A stretch of 64,000 nucleotides of DNA from Pseudomonas putida. GTDB taxonomy: Bacteria; Pseudomonadota; Gammaproteobacteria; Pseudomonadales; Pseudomonadaceae. The notes under the pieces are model-generated. The model worked only from the letters and a program-made list of their open reading frames with translations. It did not search any database and had not been told where the DNA came from. The stretch lies in contig NZ_MKZO01000073.1 of NCBI RefSeq assembly GCF_001941965.1, positions 186,001-250,000 on the forward strand. Reading direction: 5' to 3'. Positions within the stretch are counted from its first letter, which is position 1. The number at the start of each line of letters is the position of its first letter. This document shows positions 37,958-46,609 of the stretch, piece after piece. Both the position numbers and the translations under genes were made by a program.

Positions 37958-40009
37958 TCAGAGTATCGAGGCCTGGGTACGCTGCGCCTGCTTGAGGAAG
38001 GCCGTGAGTTCACGGGCCGGCAGCGGCTTGCTGTAGTGGTAGCCCTGGCCCTCGTGGCAGCCCTGGGCAACGATGTAGGCCTCCTGTTCCGCGGTTTCCA
38101 CGCCCTCGGCGATGACCTGCATGCCGAGGCTTTTGCCGAGCTGGATGATGGCGCGGACGATGGTCGCATCGTCGTCGTCCTCCAGCAGGTCCTGGACGAA
38201 GCTCTTGTCGATCTTGATCTTGTCCAGCGGCAGGGATTTCAGGTAGCTCAGGGACGAGTAGCCGGTACCGAAGTCGTCGATGGCGATCAACGCGCCGGAG
38301 CGGCGCAGGCTCAGCAGGTGCTGGGCGGCGGTGCTGATGTCTTCCATCAGGCCGGTCTCGGTGACTTCCAGTTCCAGGCTGCGTGGCGGCAGGCGGTAGA
38401 CCTGGAGCAGATTGTTGACCACTCGCGGCAGTTCGCTGTGGTGCAGTTGCACGGTGGACAGGTTGACCGCCATGCGCAGCTCGGTGAAGCCCTGGTCGTG
38501 CCATTCGCGCAACTGGCGGCAGGCCTGGTCGAGCACCCATTCGCCGATCACCACGATATTGCCGTTCTGCTCGGCCAGGGGGATGAACTGGTCCGGCGGG
38601 ACCATGCCCAGTTCCGGATGCTGCCAGCGCAGCAGCGCCTCGACCCCGACCACGCGCTGGTCGCGGTAGCTGATCTGCGGTTGGTAGACCAGGTACAGCT
38701 GGTTGCGCGACAAGGCTTCGCGCAGGTCCTTTTCCAGTTCGCGGCGGCGGCGCATCTCGCTGTCGACGCTGGCGATGTAGAACTGGTAGCGGTTGCGCGA
38801 GCGGGACTTGGCCAGGGTCATGGTCTGCTCGGCCTTTTGCAGCAGTTTCTCGGTGCTGTCGCCATCCTCCGGGAACAGGGTGATGCCGATGGTGGCGCGC
38901 AGGCGGATTTCCTGGAGGTCGAGGGCGAAGGGGGCTTCCAGGTCGTCGAGGATGCTCTGCGCCAGTTCGGCGGCTTCGTAGGGCTGCTCGATATCGGCCT
39001 GGACCAGGGCGAACTGATCGCCACCGAGGCGGGCGAGGGCGCCGAGGCGGCCACTGTGGGCACGCAGACGGTCGGCCAGGGCCAGCAGCAACTGATCGCC
39101 GGCCTGGTAACTGAACTGTTCGTTGATGCCCTTGAAGTCGTCGAGGCCGACGCAGATCACCGCGACCCGTCGTTGCAGGCGCCCGGCGTCGACCAGGATC
39201 TTGTCCAGTTGCTGCTGCAACTGCTGGCGGTTGGGCAGGCCGGTGAGGAAGTCGTACTGGGCCATGCGCAACAGGCTGTTTTCCGCCTCGTGGCGCAGAT
39301 GGGTATTGCGCTCGATCGAGGCCAGCAACTGGTTGTGGGTATTGATCCACAGCCCCAGTTCGTTGGTTTCGTGGCCCTTGAGCAGCGGCAACTGATGCTC
39401 GCTGGGGCGGTCCGGATTGATCTGGGTAAGGTGTTCGATGATCCGCGACAGTGGCTTGGTCAGCAGCCAGTGGTAGACCAGGTACAGCACCAGGCCCATG
39501 GCCAGGGCACGCAGCACCCCGGAAATGAAGATGATCACCGAACTGAAGATAAAGCTCTGGCCGTAGCTGGCGGTATCCAGGGTGATGCTCAGGTCGCCGT
39601 AGTACTCGCTGTACGGGCCACGGCCGACCAGTTGGGTGGTGAAGGAGCGTTCCTGGCCGAGGATCAGGTCGGTCAGCCAGCGGGTCTGGTTGTCCTGCAG
39701 CGGGCGGGATTTTTCCGCGAGCATGGTTTCATTGGGATGACCGATGGAGGCCATGCGCACGGCCTGGTCCTGGAACAGGCCCTCGATGACCTGCATGCCC
39801 ATTTCCCGGTCGAGGCTGTACACCGCCTGGGTCGACGGGTCGCGGAACATGTCGAGGATGCGCTGCGCATCGCTGGCCACGGCCTGGCGGGTCTTGTAGG
39901 CATCGAAGACGATCTGCGCACAGCTGAGCACTACTCCGACGATCAGCGCCGAAAGCAGGACAACCCTGAGCAACTTGACCGATAAGCTGTTCTTGAATTC
40001 CAGCTTCAA
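37958..40009 (-). CDS. bifA: Cyclic di-GMP phosphodiesterase BifA (degenerate GGDEF plus EAL)
   Basis: A 683-residue inner membrane protein with two membrane segments (about 10-32 and 155-180) and a periplasmic loop. The GGDEF motif is degenerate, GGDQF (in ARLGGDQFALVQ), so cyclase activity is not expected; the EAL domain is canonical (EALLRW, DDFGTGYSSLSYL). BifA degrades c-di-GMP and controls swarming, biofilm and dispersal. I choose a TTG start (MKLEFKNSLSV, AAGGAAC 5-6 nt upstream), which matches the P. aeruginosa N-terminus; an ATG 27 nt upstream is the alternative. Confidence 0.92.
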   Translation of the reverse strand: MKLEFKNSLSVKLLRVVLLSALIVGVVLSCAQIVFDAYKTRQAVASDAQRILDMFRDPSTQAVYSLDREMGMQVIEGLFQDQAVRMASIGHPNETMLAEKSRPLQDNQTRWLTDLILGQERSFTTQLVGRGPYSEYYGDLSITLDTASYGQSFIFSSVIIFISGVLRALAMGLVLYLVYHWLLTKPLSRIIEHLTQINPDRPSEHQLPLLKGHETNELGLWINTHNQLLASIERNTHLRHEAENSLLRMAQYDFLTGLPNRQQLQQQLDKILVDAGRLQRRVAVICVGLDDFKGINEQFSYQAGDQLLLALADRLRAHSGRLGALARLGGDQFALVQADIEQPYEAAELAQSILDDLEAPFALDLQEIRLRATIGITLFPEDGDSTEKLLQKAEQTMTLAKSRSRNRYQFYIASVDSEMRRRRELEKDLREALSRNQLYLVYQPQISYRDQRVVGVEALLRWQHPELGMVPPDQFIPLAEQNGNIVVIGEWVLDQACRQLREWHDQGFTELRMAVNLSTVQLHHSELPRVVNNLLQVYRLPPRSLELEVTETGLMEDISTAAQHLLSLRRSGALIAIDDFGTGYSSLSYLKSLPLDKIKIDKSFVQDLLEDDDDATIVRAIIQLGKSLGMQVIAEGVETAEQEAYIVAQGCHEGQGYHYSKPLPARELTAFLKQAQRTQASIL

Positions 40010-40252
40010 TGGGAGTTCCTTAATCCATGCGCGCGGCATCATTTTGCCATCAACCATGACAATCCACTATCGGCCTTTGCACGGAAAGGTCTGGGCTCTT
40101 ACCTTTTCCGGTGGCCTGGTCCCTCTCGCCCGGCGGACCTTCAGCACTGTATCGGTTGACCTGTCGCGGGACTTGAGTACCGGACGACGAAAGATTTCCA
40201 AGGAGTTGATGTTAGCGTGCCTTGGGTTCTCGGCAAGGTTTGCGGCGTTCTG
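40010..40252. other. Intergenic region upstream of bifA
   Basis: About 240 nt between the bifA start and a repeat element. It must hold the bifA promoter, but I see no convincing -35/-10 pair, operator palindrome or RNA gene in it. Confidence 0.5.
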
Positions 40253-40342
40253 AGCTTCAAGCTTTAAGCCTCAAGTCATAAGAAAAGGCAGATCGCATCG
40301 CTCGCGCTTTTTCTTGCAGCTTATGGCTTGCAGCTTGCGGCT
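40253..40342. repeat. AGCTTGCAG-family inverted-repeat element, copy 2
   Basis: Left arm AGCTTCAAGCTTTAAGCCTC, core AAGAAAAGGCAGATCGC...CTCGCGCTTTTTCTT, right arm GCAGCTTATGGCTTGCAGCT. It has the same arrangement as copy 1 and lies between bifA and the sodB terminator. Confidence 0.8.
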
Positions 40343-40350
40343 CATAAAAC

Positions 40351-40376
40351 GAAAAAACCCGGCCGAGGCCGGGTTT
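40351..40376 (-). terminator. Rho-independent terminator of sodB
   Basis: AAACCCGGCC / GGCCGGGTTT stem of 10 bp, 2-nt centre, with a T run on the minus strand (six A at 40352-40357), 18 nt after the sodB stop. Confidence 0.9.
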
Positions 40377-40393
40377 CTTCAGGAGCGCGGGGC

Positions 40394-40990
40394 TCAGGCA
40401 GTGAACGTCTTGCCTTCGAACTGCTCGGCGACGAACTTCCAGTTGACCAGGTTCCAGAACGCCTCGACGTATTTCGGACGGACGTTGCGGTAGTCGATGT
40501 AGTAGGCGTGTTCCCAGACGTCGCAGGTCAGCAGCGGGGTGTCGCCGCTGGTCAGCGGGCAGCCGGCGCCGATGGTGCTGGCCAGGGCCAGGGAACCGTC
40601 GGCCTTCTTCACCAGCCAGCCCCAGCCGGAACCGAAGGTGCCGACGGAAGTCTTGGTGAACTCTTCCTTGAACTTGTCGAAGGAGCCGAACGCAGCGTTG
40701 ATGGCATCAGCCAGGGCGCCGGTTGGCTGGCCACCGGCGTTTGGCGCCAGGCAGTTCCAGTAGAAGGTGTGGTTCCAGACCTGGGCGGCGTTGTTGAAGA
40801 TGCCACCCGAAGAGGACTTGACGATCTCTTCCAGGGTCTTGCCTTCGAATTCGGTACCTGGGACCAGGTTGTTCAGGTTCACGACGTAGGTGTTGTGGTG
40901 CTTGTCGTGGTGGTATTCCAGGGTTTCCTTGGAAATGTGCGGCTGCAGGGCATCGTGGGCGTAAGGCAGCGGCGGCAATTCAAAAGCCAT
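40394..40990 (-). CDS. sodB: Superoxide dismutase [Fe]
   Basis: A 198-residue cytoplasmic iron superoxide dismutase. Metal ligands His27 (YHHDKHH), His74 (VWNHTFYW) and the Asp/His pair in DVWEHAYYIDY are all present. AGGCxPLTSGDTPLL and the Gln in AAQVWNHTFYW region fit the iron type. The start MAFELPPLPY follows TTAGGAGAAT. The gene is monocistronic, with its own terminator. Confidence 0.98.
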   Translation of the reverse strand: MAFELPPLPYAHDALQPHISKETLEYHHDKHHNTYVVNLNNLVPGTEFEGKTLEEIVKSSSGGIFNNAAQVWNHTFYWNCLAPNAGGQPTGALADAINAAFGSFDKFKEEFTKTSVGTFGSGWGWLVKKADGSLALASTIGAGCPLTSGDTPLLTCDVWEHAYYIDYRNVRPKYVEAFWNLVNWKFVAEQFEGKTFTA

Positions 40991-41181
40991 TTGGATTCTC
41001 CTAATCAGGTCTGGTGCGGTGAACGCAAGGCCGATCACGGGCGGCCGGAAAATGCGCCGGCGAGTTTGTACTCTTTGCGGCGCAGACTCGGGATCATAGC
41101 ACCGGGCCTGTGGCTAAACCACGCAACAAGTGTGTGGGCAAGAGGTTCCAGAGCCTTTGCCGGGGTCGGATGAGCGGCCGG

Positions 41182-41781
41182 TCAGGTGAAAATCAGCTGC
41201 GCCGCCACGGCGAACATCATCACCGCGACCATCAGGTCGAGCAGGCGCCAGGTGCTCGGCCGCGCCAGCCACGGGGCCAGCCAGGCGGCGCCGAGCGCGA
41301 GGGTGAAGAACCACAGCAGGGAGGCGCTGGCGGCCCCGGCCACGTAGGCGCCGGGCACGCTTTGCTGGGCGCCGAGGGAGCCGATCAGCAGCACGGTGTC
41401 GAGGTACACGTGAGGGTTGAGCAGGGTCACCGCCAGGGCGCTGAGCAGCACCGCGCGGCGCGAGCGCAGGCCCTGGCCGTCGCCCTGTTGCAGGCTCTGG
41501 CTGGAGCAGGCGCGCATCAGCGCCTTGCTGCCGTACCAGATCAGGAACACTGCGCCACCCCAGCGGGCGACGGCGAGCAGGGTCGGGTTCTGCGCCAGCA
41601 CGGTGGCCAGGCCGAACACGCCGAGGGCGACCAGCACGGCGTCGCAGAACACGCATAAAGCGGCCACCGGCAGGTGATGTTCACGGCGCAGGCTCTGGGC
41701 GAGGACGAAGGCGTTCTGGGTGCCGATGGCCATGATCAGGCCGAAGGCGACGAGGAGGCCGTTTAGGTAGCTTTGCCACAT
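41182..41781 (-). CDS. argO: LysE/ArgO family amino acid exporter
   Basis: A 199-residue membrane protein with five to six TM helices and the LysE-family N-terminus GLIMAIGTQNAFVLAQSLRR plus the conserved LLNPHVYLDTVLLIG block. LysE/ArgO proteins export lysine and arginine. It is divergent from the LysR-type regulator ArgP, the same pairing as in E. coli, where ArgP activates argO. The exact substrate in this organism is inferred. Confidence 0.9.
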   Translation of the reverse strand: MWQSYLNGLLVAFGLIMAIGTQNAFVLAQSLRREHHLPVAALCVFCDAVLVALGVFGLATVLAQNPTLLAVARWGGAVFLIWYGSKALMRACSSQSLQQGDGQGLRSRRAVLLSALAVTLLNPHVYLDTVLLIGSLGAQQSVPGAYVAGAASASLLWFFTLALGAAWLAPWLARPSTWRLLDLMVAVMMFAVAAQLIFT

Positions 41782-41811
41782 GGGGATGACTCCGGATCTT
41801 CAGTGCTTTCC

Positions 41812-41898
41812 GGGGCCTCATCGCTGGCAAGCCAGCTCCCACAGGGTCAGCGGTGCATGCAATACCTGTGGGAGCTGGCTTGCCAGCGATGAGGCCCG
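41812..41898. repeat. REPIN (class B spacer)
   Basis: Inverted REP pair around spacer GGGTCAGCGGTGCATGCAAT, ends GGCCTCATCGC and GCGATGAGGCC. It lies inside the argO-argP divergent region, between the argO start and the argP promoter area. Confidence 0.9.
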
Positions 41899-41972
41899 CA
41901 ATGACTAGCAATTCTCCAGACTTTGCGGATATAAGAAAAACCAATAAACCTCATCCCGTATTAGGAAATCTG

Positions 41973-42902
41973 ATGTTCGACTACAAGCTCCTCTCGGCCC
42001 TCGCCGCCGTCATCGAACAGGCCGGTTTCGAGCGCGCCGCGCAACTGCTGGGCCTGTCGCAATCGGCCATCTCCCAGCGGATCAAACTCCTCGAGGCCCG
42101 GGTTGGCCAGCCGGTGCTGGTGCGCGCCACTCCGCCGACCCCCACCGAAATCGGCCGGCGCCTGCTTAACCACGTGCAGCAGGTGCGCCTGCTCGAACGC
42201 GACCTGCAAGGCCAGGTCCCGGCCCTCGACGAGGAAGGCCTGCCCGAACGCCTGCGCATCGCCCTGAATGCCGACAGCCTGGCGACCTGGTGGGGCGAGG
42301 CGGCCAAGGACTTCTGTGCCGAGACCCAGGTGCTCCTCGACCTGGTGGTGGAGGACCAGGAAGTCGGCCTCAAGCGCATGCGCGCCGGCGAAGTGGCCGG
42401 CTGCCTGTGCGCCAGCGAACGCCCGGTGGCCGGGGCGCGCAGCGTGCTGCTGGGGGCCATGCGCTATCGTGCGCTGGCCAGCCCGGCCTTCATGGCCCGG
42501 CATTTCGGCGACGGTGTCGAGCCGCAGCGCCTGGCCCGCACCCCCGCCATCGTCTTCGGCCCGGATGATTTCCTGCAGCATCGCTACCTGGCTTCATTAG
42601 GCATCAGCGACGGTTTCCTGCATCATCTGTGTCCTTCATCCGAAGGCTTCCTGCGCATGACCGAGGCCGGTCTGGGCTGGGGCCTGGTGCCCGAGCTGCA
42701 GGCCCGCGAGCAACTGGCCAGCGGGCGGCTGGTCGAGATCGTCGCCGATCGCCCCATCGATGTGCCCTTGTACTGGCATCACTGGCGCAGCGGCGGGCAG
42801 TTGCTCAACCAGCTCACCGACCATCTGCGCCGCAGCGCCGGGCAATGGCTGGTGCCGTGGGACGCCCAGGCGGCGTCTGCACCCTCAGGTAAAAAATCGT
42901 AA
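41973..42902 (+). CDS. argP: LysR-type regulator ArgP (IciA)
   Basis: A 309-residue LysR regulator. The N-terminal winged helix-turn-helix is FERAAQLLGLSQSAISQRIKLLEARVG (about residues 18-44), with ArgP-type start MFDYKLLSALAAVIEQ. The effector domain follows. ArgP activates argO with arginine. I start at the ATG after TTAGGAAATCTG; longer readings run back through the REPIN and are not credible. Divergent from argO. Confidence 0.93.
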   Translation: MFDYKLLSALAAVIEQAGFERAAQLLGLSQSAISQRIKLLEARVGQPVLVRATPPTPTEIGRRLLNHVQQVRLLERDLQGQVPALDEEGLPERLRIALNADSLATWWGEAAKDFCAETQVLLDLVVEDQEVGLKRMRAGEVAGCLCASERPVAGARSVLLGAMRYRALASPAFMARHFGDGVEPQRLARTPAIVFGPDDFLQHRYLASLGISDGFLHHLCPSSEGFLRMTEAGLGWGLVPELQAREQLASGRLVEIVADRPIDVPLYWHHWRSGGQLLNQLTDHLRRSAGQWLVPWDAQAASAPSGKKS

Positions 42903-42914
42903 GGCGGAATGTTC

Positions 42915-43910
42915 ATGGGAATTCTGGTCACCGGCGCAAGCGGCTTCATCGGCGGGCGCTTTGCGCGTTTCGCCCTGGAGCAGGGCCTGGAGGTGCGGGT
43001 CAACGGCCGCCGTGCCGAGGGCGTCGAGCACCTGGTGCGGCGCGGCGCGCAGTTCATCCCGGGCGACCTCGGCGATCCGGAAGTGGCCCGGCGCCTGTGC
43101 CAGGGCATCGACACCGTGGTCCACTGCGCGGGTGCCGTGGGCAACTGGGGGCGTTACCAGGACTTCTACCAGGGCAACGTGGTGGTCACTGAAAACGTCG
43201 TCGAAGCCTGTCTCAAGGAACATGTGCGGCGCCTGGTCCATCTGTCCTCGCCGTCGATCTACTTCAATGGCCGCTCGCGCACCGGCATCACCGAGGACCA
43301 GGTGCCGCGGCGTTTCTACGATCACTACGCGGCGACCAAGCACCTGGCCGAGCAGAAGGTCTTCGGCGCCCAGGAGTTCGGCCTGGAAGTCCTGGCACTG
43401 CGCCCGCGCTTCGTCACCGGGGCTGGCGATGTCAGCATCTTCCCGCGGCTGATGCAGATGCAGCGCAAGAAGCGCCTGGCGATCATCGGCAACGGCCTGA
43501 ACAAGGTCGACTTCACCAGCGTGCAGAACCTCAACGAGGCTCTGTTCAGCGCGATCAACGCCGGCCCCGAGGCGCTTGGCATGGCCTACAACATCAGCAA
43601 CGGTCATCCGTTGCCGGTGTGGGACGTGGTCAACTACGTGATGCGCCGCATGCAGTTGCCCCAGGTCACCCGTTACCGCTCGGTCGGGCTGGCCTACACC
43701 GCCGCTACACTGAATGAAGGCGCCTGCCTGCTTTGGCCGGGGCGCCCGCAGCCGACCCTCAGCCGCCTGGGCGTGCAGGTGATGAGCAAGGACTTCAGCC
43801 TGGATATCAGCCGTGCCCGGCATTACCTGGATTACCGCCCGCAGGTCAGCATCTGGGCTGCGCTGGATGAATTCTGCGCCTGGTGGCAGGCCCAGCAGGG
43901 CGGTCACTGA
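42915..43910 (+). CDS. NAD(P)-dependent epimerase/dehydratase (extended SDR)
   Basis: A 331-residue Rossmann-fold protein with nucleotide motif ILVTGASGFIGGRFA at the N-terminus, the active-site pair YxxxK in YDHYAATKHLAEQK with upstream Ser (HLSSPSIY), as in 3-beta-HSD/epimerase-like atypical SDRs. Substrate unknown. The ATG at 42915 has better spacing from AAGGCGGA than the ATG 6 nt earlier. It follows argP by 12 nt and may be co-transcribed. Confidence 0.85.
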   Translation: MGILVTGASGFIGGRFARFALEQGLEVRVNGRRAEGVEHLVRRGAQFIPGDLGDPEVARRLCQGIDTVVHCAGAVGNWGRYQDFYQGNVVVTENVVEACLKEHVRRLVHLSSPSIYFNGRSRTGITEDQVPRRFYDHYAATKHLAEQKVFGAQEFGLEVLALRPRFVTGAGDVSIFPRLMQMQRKKRLAIIGNGLNKVDFTSVQNLNEALFSAINAGPEALGMAYNISNGHPLPVWDVVNYVMRRMQLPQVTRYRSVGLAYTAATLNEGACLLWPGRPQPTLSRLGVQVMSKDFSLDISRARHYLDYRPQVSIWAALDEFCAWWQAQQGGH

Positions 43911-43999
43911 ACCCGATCCCCTGATCGTGGTCGATGAGGGCGCCGCGAAGCGGTTTATACTAGCGCCCATTTTGCTATCACCGTGGTTGAAAACTGCCC

Positions 44000-44854
44000 A
44001 TGCGCAACGATGCTCGAGACGATTTTGACGATGTGCCCACCCTTCAGGCGGTGGAGCGCGATGACGATGAGTTCGCCCCTGCGGCGCACCCGCGCAGCGC
44101 CCGCAATCGTGCGGCCAAGGCGCCGATGGTCGGGCCACTATGGGCCTTGCTGGGTGCCTCGTTCATCGCCCTGGCCGGCGTGGCCTGGTGGAGCTTCCAG
44201 CAGATCTCGCTGATGGAGCAGCAACTGGTGGCGACCCAGGAAAGCTTCGCGCGCATCAGCGAGGAGGCGGCGGGGCGGTTGCAGGTGATTTCCGGCAAGG
44301 TCTCGGCCAGCGAATCGTCGGCCAACACCGAGAATGAAGCACTGAAGCTTCAGGTACGCCAGTTGCAGGCCAGCCTGGGCGAGCAGGGCAAGCTGCAGGA
44401 AGGGCAGGCTGGTGAGCTGGGCAAGCGCCTGGAAACGGCGATGGCCCAGGTCAGCCAGCAGCAGGCGGCCAATGCCGCGTTGCAGACCGAATTGCAGAAT
44501 CAACTGGCGGCGGTGGCCAAGGAGCTGACTGCGGTGAAGGCGGCGCAACTGGATGGCGGCAAGATCGACGGGCAGATCAAGTCGGTGGCCGATGAGGTCG
44601 CGGCGCTCAAGGCGGCGAAGGTGGATGGCAGCAGGATCGATACCCAACTGAAGAACCAGGCGGCGGCGACCCAGCGCCTGGAGCAGGACCTGATCGTGCT
44701 CAAGAGCGAGCAGGAGAATCGTCCCGTAGCGGCTGCCGGTGGTGGCGCCTCGACGGCGGAATTCGATGCCTTCCGCGGGCAGGTCACCCGCAACATCAAC
44801 ACCCTGCAAAGCCAGGTGCAGAATCTGCAGCAGCAGATCAATGCCAAGAACTAA
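44000..44854 (+). CDS. Coiled-coil inner membrane protein of unknown function
   Basis: A 284-residue bitopic protein: acidic cytoplasmic head (1-45), one membrane helix (MVGPLWALLGASFIALAGVA, about 43-62), then a long coiled coil (about 70-235) rich in Q, A, E and L, a Gly/Ala linker, and a final coiled-coil segment (TRNINTLQSQVQNLQQQI). Two near-repeats containing KAAQLDGGKIDGQIK and KAAKVDGSRIDTQLK are visible at about 177-191 and 199-213. I do not recognise an enzymatic domain. It probably has a structural or scaffolding role in the envelope. Confidence 0.82.
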   Translation: MRNDARDDFDDVPTLQAVERDDDEFAPAAHPRSARNRAAKAPMVGPLWALLGASFIALAGVAWWSFQQISLMEQQLVATQESFARISEEAAGRLQVISGKVSASESSANTENEALKLQVRQLQASLGEQGKLQEGQAGELGKRLETAMAQVSQQQAANAALQTELQNQLAAVAKELTAVKAAQLDGGKIDGQIKSVADEVAALKAAKVDGSRIDTQLKNQAAATQRLEQDLIVLKSEQENRPVAAAGGGASTAEFDAFRGQVTRNINTLQSQVQNLQQQINAKN

Positions 44855-44864
44855 GTGACCTTCA

Positions 44865-44952
44865 GGGCCCTATCGCTGGCAAGCCAGCTCCCACAGGTTC
44901 GGCGGTGCACGCGGTCCCTGTGGGAGCTGGCTTGCCAGCGATGAGGCCCTGA
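44865..44952. repeat. REPIN (class B spacer)
   Basis: Inverted REP pair around spacer GGTTCGGCGGTGCACGCGGT. Ends CAGGGCCCTATCGC and GCGATGAGGCCCTG. It lies between the convergent coiled-coil gene and xenB, and so can form the 3' end of both transcripts. Confidence 0.9.
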
Positions 44953-44961
44953 AGAACGACA

Positions 44962-46011
44962 TCACATCCGCGGATAATCGATATACCCCACCGGCCCCTT
45001 CCCATGGAAGGTCTCCGGCCGCGCCTCATTCAGCGGCGCATCCGCCGCCAGCCGCGCCGGCAGGTCCGGGTTGGCGATGAACGGAACGCCGAACGCCACC
45101 GCATCCGCATTCCCCGCCGCCAGCGCCGCATTGGCGCTCTGCTTGTCGAAGCGCTCGTTGACGATATACGGCCCGCCAAACGCCGCCTTGATCTGTGGCC
45201 CGAGGCTGTCGTCGGCTTCCTTCTCCCGCGAGCAGATGAAGGCGATGCCGCGCTTGCCCAGCTCCCGGGCGACATAGGTGAAGGTTTCTGCCCGATTCGC
45301 ATCGCCCATGTCATGGGCATCGGCGCGCGGCGCCAGGTGCACGCCGACCCGCTGGGCGCCCCACACCTCGATCACCGCATCGGTGACTTCCAGCAAGAAC
45401 CGCGCACGGTTCTCCAGCGAGCCGCCGTAGCCATCGCTGCGCTGGTTGGTGCTGCTTTGCAGGAACTGGTCGATCAGGTAACCGTTCGCCGCATGCACCT
45501 CGACGCCGTCGAAACCGGCGGCCTTGGCGTTCTCCGCCGCCGTACGGTAGGCGTCGACGATATCTTCCAGCTCGGCCGTTTCCAGGGCCCGTGGCGTCGG
45601 GTATTCGGTGATCGGCCGCACCAGGCTGACATGCCCCTTGGGCTGGATCGCGCTGGGTGCCACCGGCAGTTCGCCGTTCAGGTAGCTTGGGTGGGAGATG
45701 CGGCCCACGTGCCAGAGTTGCAGGAAGATCCGCCCGCCGGCGGCATGCACGGCCTTGGTCACGTTGGTCCAGCCGCGCACCTGGTCGTTGGACCAGATCC
45801 CCGGCGTATCCGGGTAGCCCACGCCCATGGGCATGATCGAGGTCGCCTCGCTGAGGATCAGCCCGGCGCTGGCGCGTTGTACGTAGTACTCGGCCATCAG
45901 CGCGTTGGGCACCCGGCCCTCGTCGGCGCGGCAGCGGGTCAGCGGGGCCATGATGATGCGGTTCGGCAATTCGAGGTCGCCGAGGGTGATCGGATCAAAC
46001 AGAGTCGTCAT
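44962..46011 (-). CDS. xenB: Old Yellow Enzyme family xenobiotic/ene reductase
   Basis: A 349-residue FMN-dependent ene reductase of the OYE family. Substrate-binding HAANGYLIDQFL (His/Asn pair), the N-terminal LTRCRADEGRVPNALMAEYY and FMN-binding C-terminal AVAFGVPFIANPDLPARL are present. XenB/NemA enzymes reduce nitro-esters, nitroaromatics, maleimides and activated alkenes. It is 52 nt downstream of an ArsR-type regulator, so is probably induced by electrophiles. Confidence 0.92.
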   Translation of the reverse strand: MTTLFDPITLGDLELPNRIIMAPLTRCRADEGRVPNALMAEYYVQRASAGLILSEATSIMPMGVGYPDTPGIWSNDQVRGWTNVTKAVHAAGGRIFLQLWHVGRISHPSYLNGELPVAPSAIQPKGHVSLVRPITEYPTPRALETAELEDIVDAYRTAAENAKAAGFDGVEVHAANGYLIDQFLQSSTNQRSDGYGGSLENRARFLLEVTDAVIEVWGAQRVGVHLAPRADAHDMGDANRAETFTYVARELGKRGIAFICSREKEADDSLGPQIKAAFGGPYIVNERFDKQSANAALAAGNADAVAFGVPFIANPDLPARLAADAPLNEARPETFHGKGPVGYIDYPRM

Positions 46012-46063
46012 TGCTCAAACCTCAGTGGGTTGTGGGGGCCATTACGGAGCATGGGGATTGCTG

Positions 46064-46366
46064 TCAGAGCTCGTGGCTCAATTGCGCGAGAAACGCCTGG
46101 ATGGTGTCCTCGTTGCGCTTGAAGAAGTTCCACTGCCCGACCTTCTGGCTGCTGATCAGGCCGGCCCGTTGCAGGGTGGCCAGGTGCGCCGAGACGGTGG
46201 ACTGCGACAAGCCGCAGCGCTGGTCGATCTGCCCCGCGCACACGCCGTTGTCGAGGCTGTGGTACTGGTCGGGGAAGCAATGCTGCGGGTCTTTCAGCCA
46301 GCCGAGGATGTCGCGCCGCACGGGGTGGGCGAGGGCTTTTATTATTTCGTCGAGATCAAGGGGCAT
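46064..46366 (-). CDS. ArsR-family regulator of the xenB operon
   Basis: A 100-residue winged-helix repressor: KALAHPVRRDILGWLKD at the N-terminus, recognition helix LSQSTVSAHLATLQRAGL. Two cysteines, in DPQHCFPDQYHSL and NGVCAGQIDQRCGLSQ (three in total), could sense thiol-reactive electrophiles or metals. I start at the ATG giving MPLDLDEIIKALAHP; the upstream in-frame stretch crosses the operator and REPIN. It precedes xenB on the same strand. Confidence 0.87.
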   Translation of the reverse strand: MPLDLDEIIKALAHPVRRDILGWLKDPQHCFPDQYHSLDNGVCAGQIDQRCGLSQSTVSAHLATLQRAGLISSQKVGQWNFFKRNEDTIQAFLAQLSHEL

Positions 46367-46390
46367 GGTCGGGCTCGTAGGGGTGTAGCG

Positions 46391-46436
46391 GTATATCGCG
46401 ATGGGGCGAAATGTAAATCGGTATTTCGCGATATAC
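46391..46436. promoter_or_regulatory. Inverted-repeat operator upstream of arsR-xenB
   Basis: GTATATCGCGA (46391-46401) and its exact reverse complement TCGCGATATAC (46426-46436), 24 nt apart, with a nested GCGAAAT / ATTTCGC pair between them. It lies 25-70 nt before the arsR start, the usual place for an ArsR autoregulatory operator. Confidence 0.65.
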
Positions 46437-46490
46437 AAATATGAAAAGGTTTGGGGTGTAGAAAAAATCGGTATATGCGGTGTTCTTTCG

Positions 46491-46575
46491 GGCCCTATCG
46501 CTGGCAAGCCAGCTCCCACAGGTTCAGCGGTGCACTCGGTCCCTGTGGGAGCTGGCTTGCCAGCGATGAGGCCCT
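46491..46575. repeat. REPIN (class B spacer)
   Basis: Inverted REP pair around GGTTCAGCGGTGCACTCGGT, nearly identical to the spacer at 44.9 kb. Located between divergent arsR and acpH. Confidence 0.9.
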
Positions 46576-46609
46576 CAAAAGCGCCACAAATGCCTTAGAC
46601 TCACACCCC

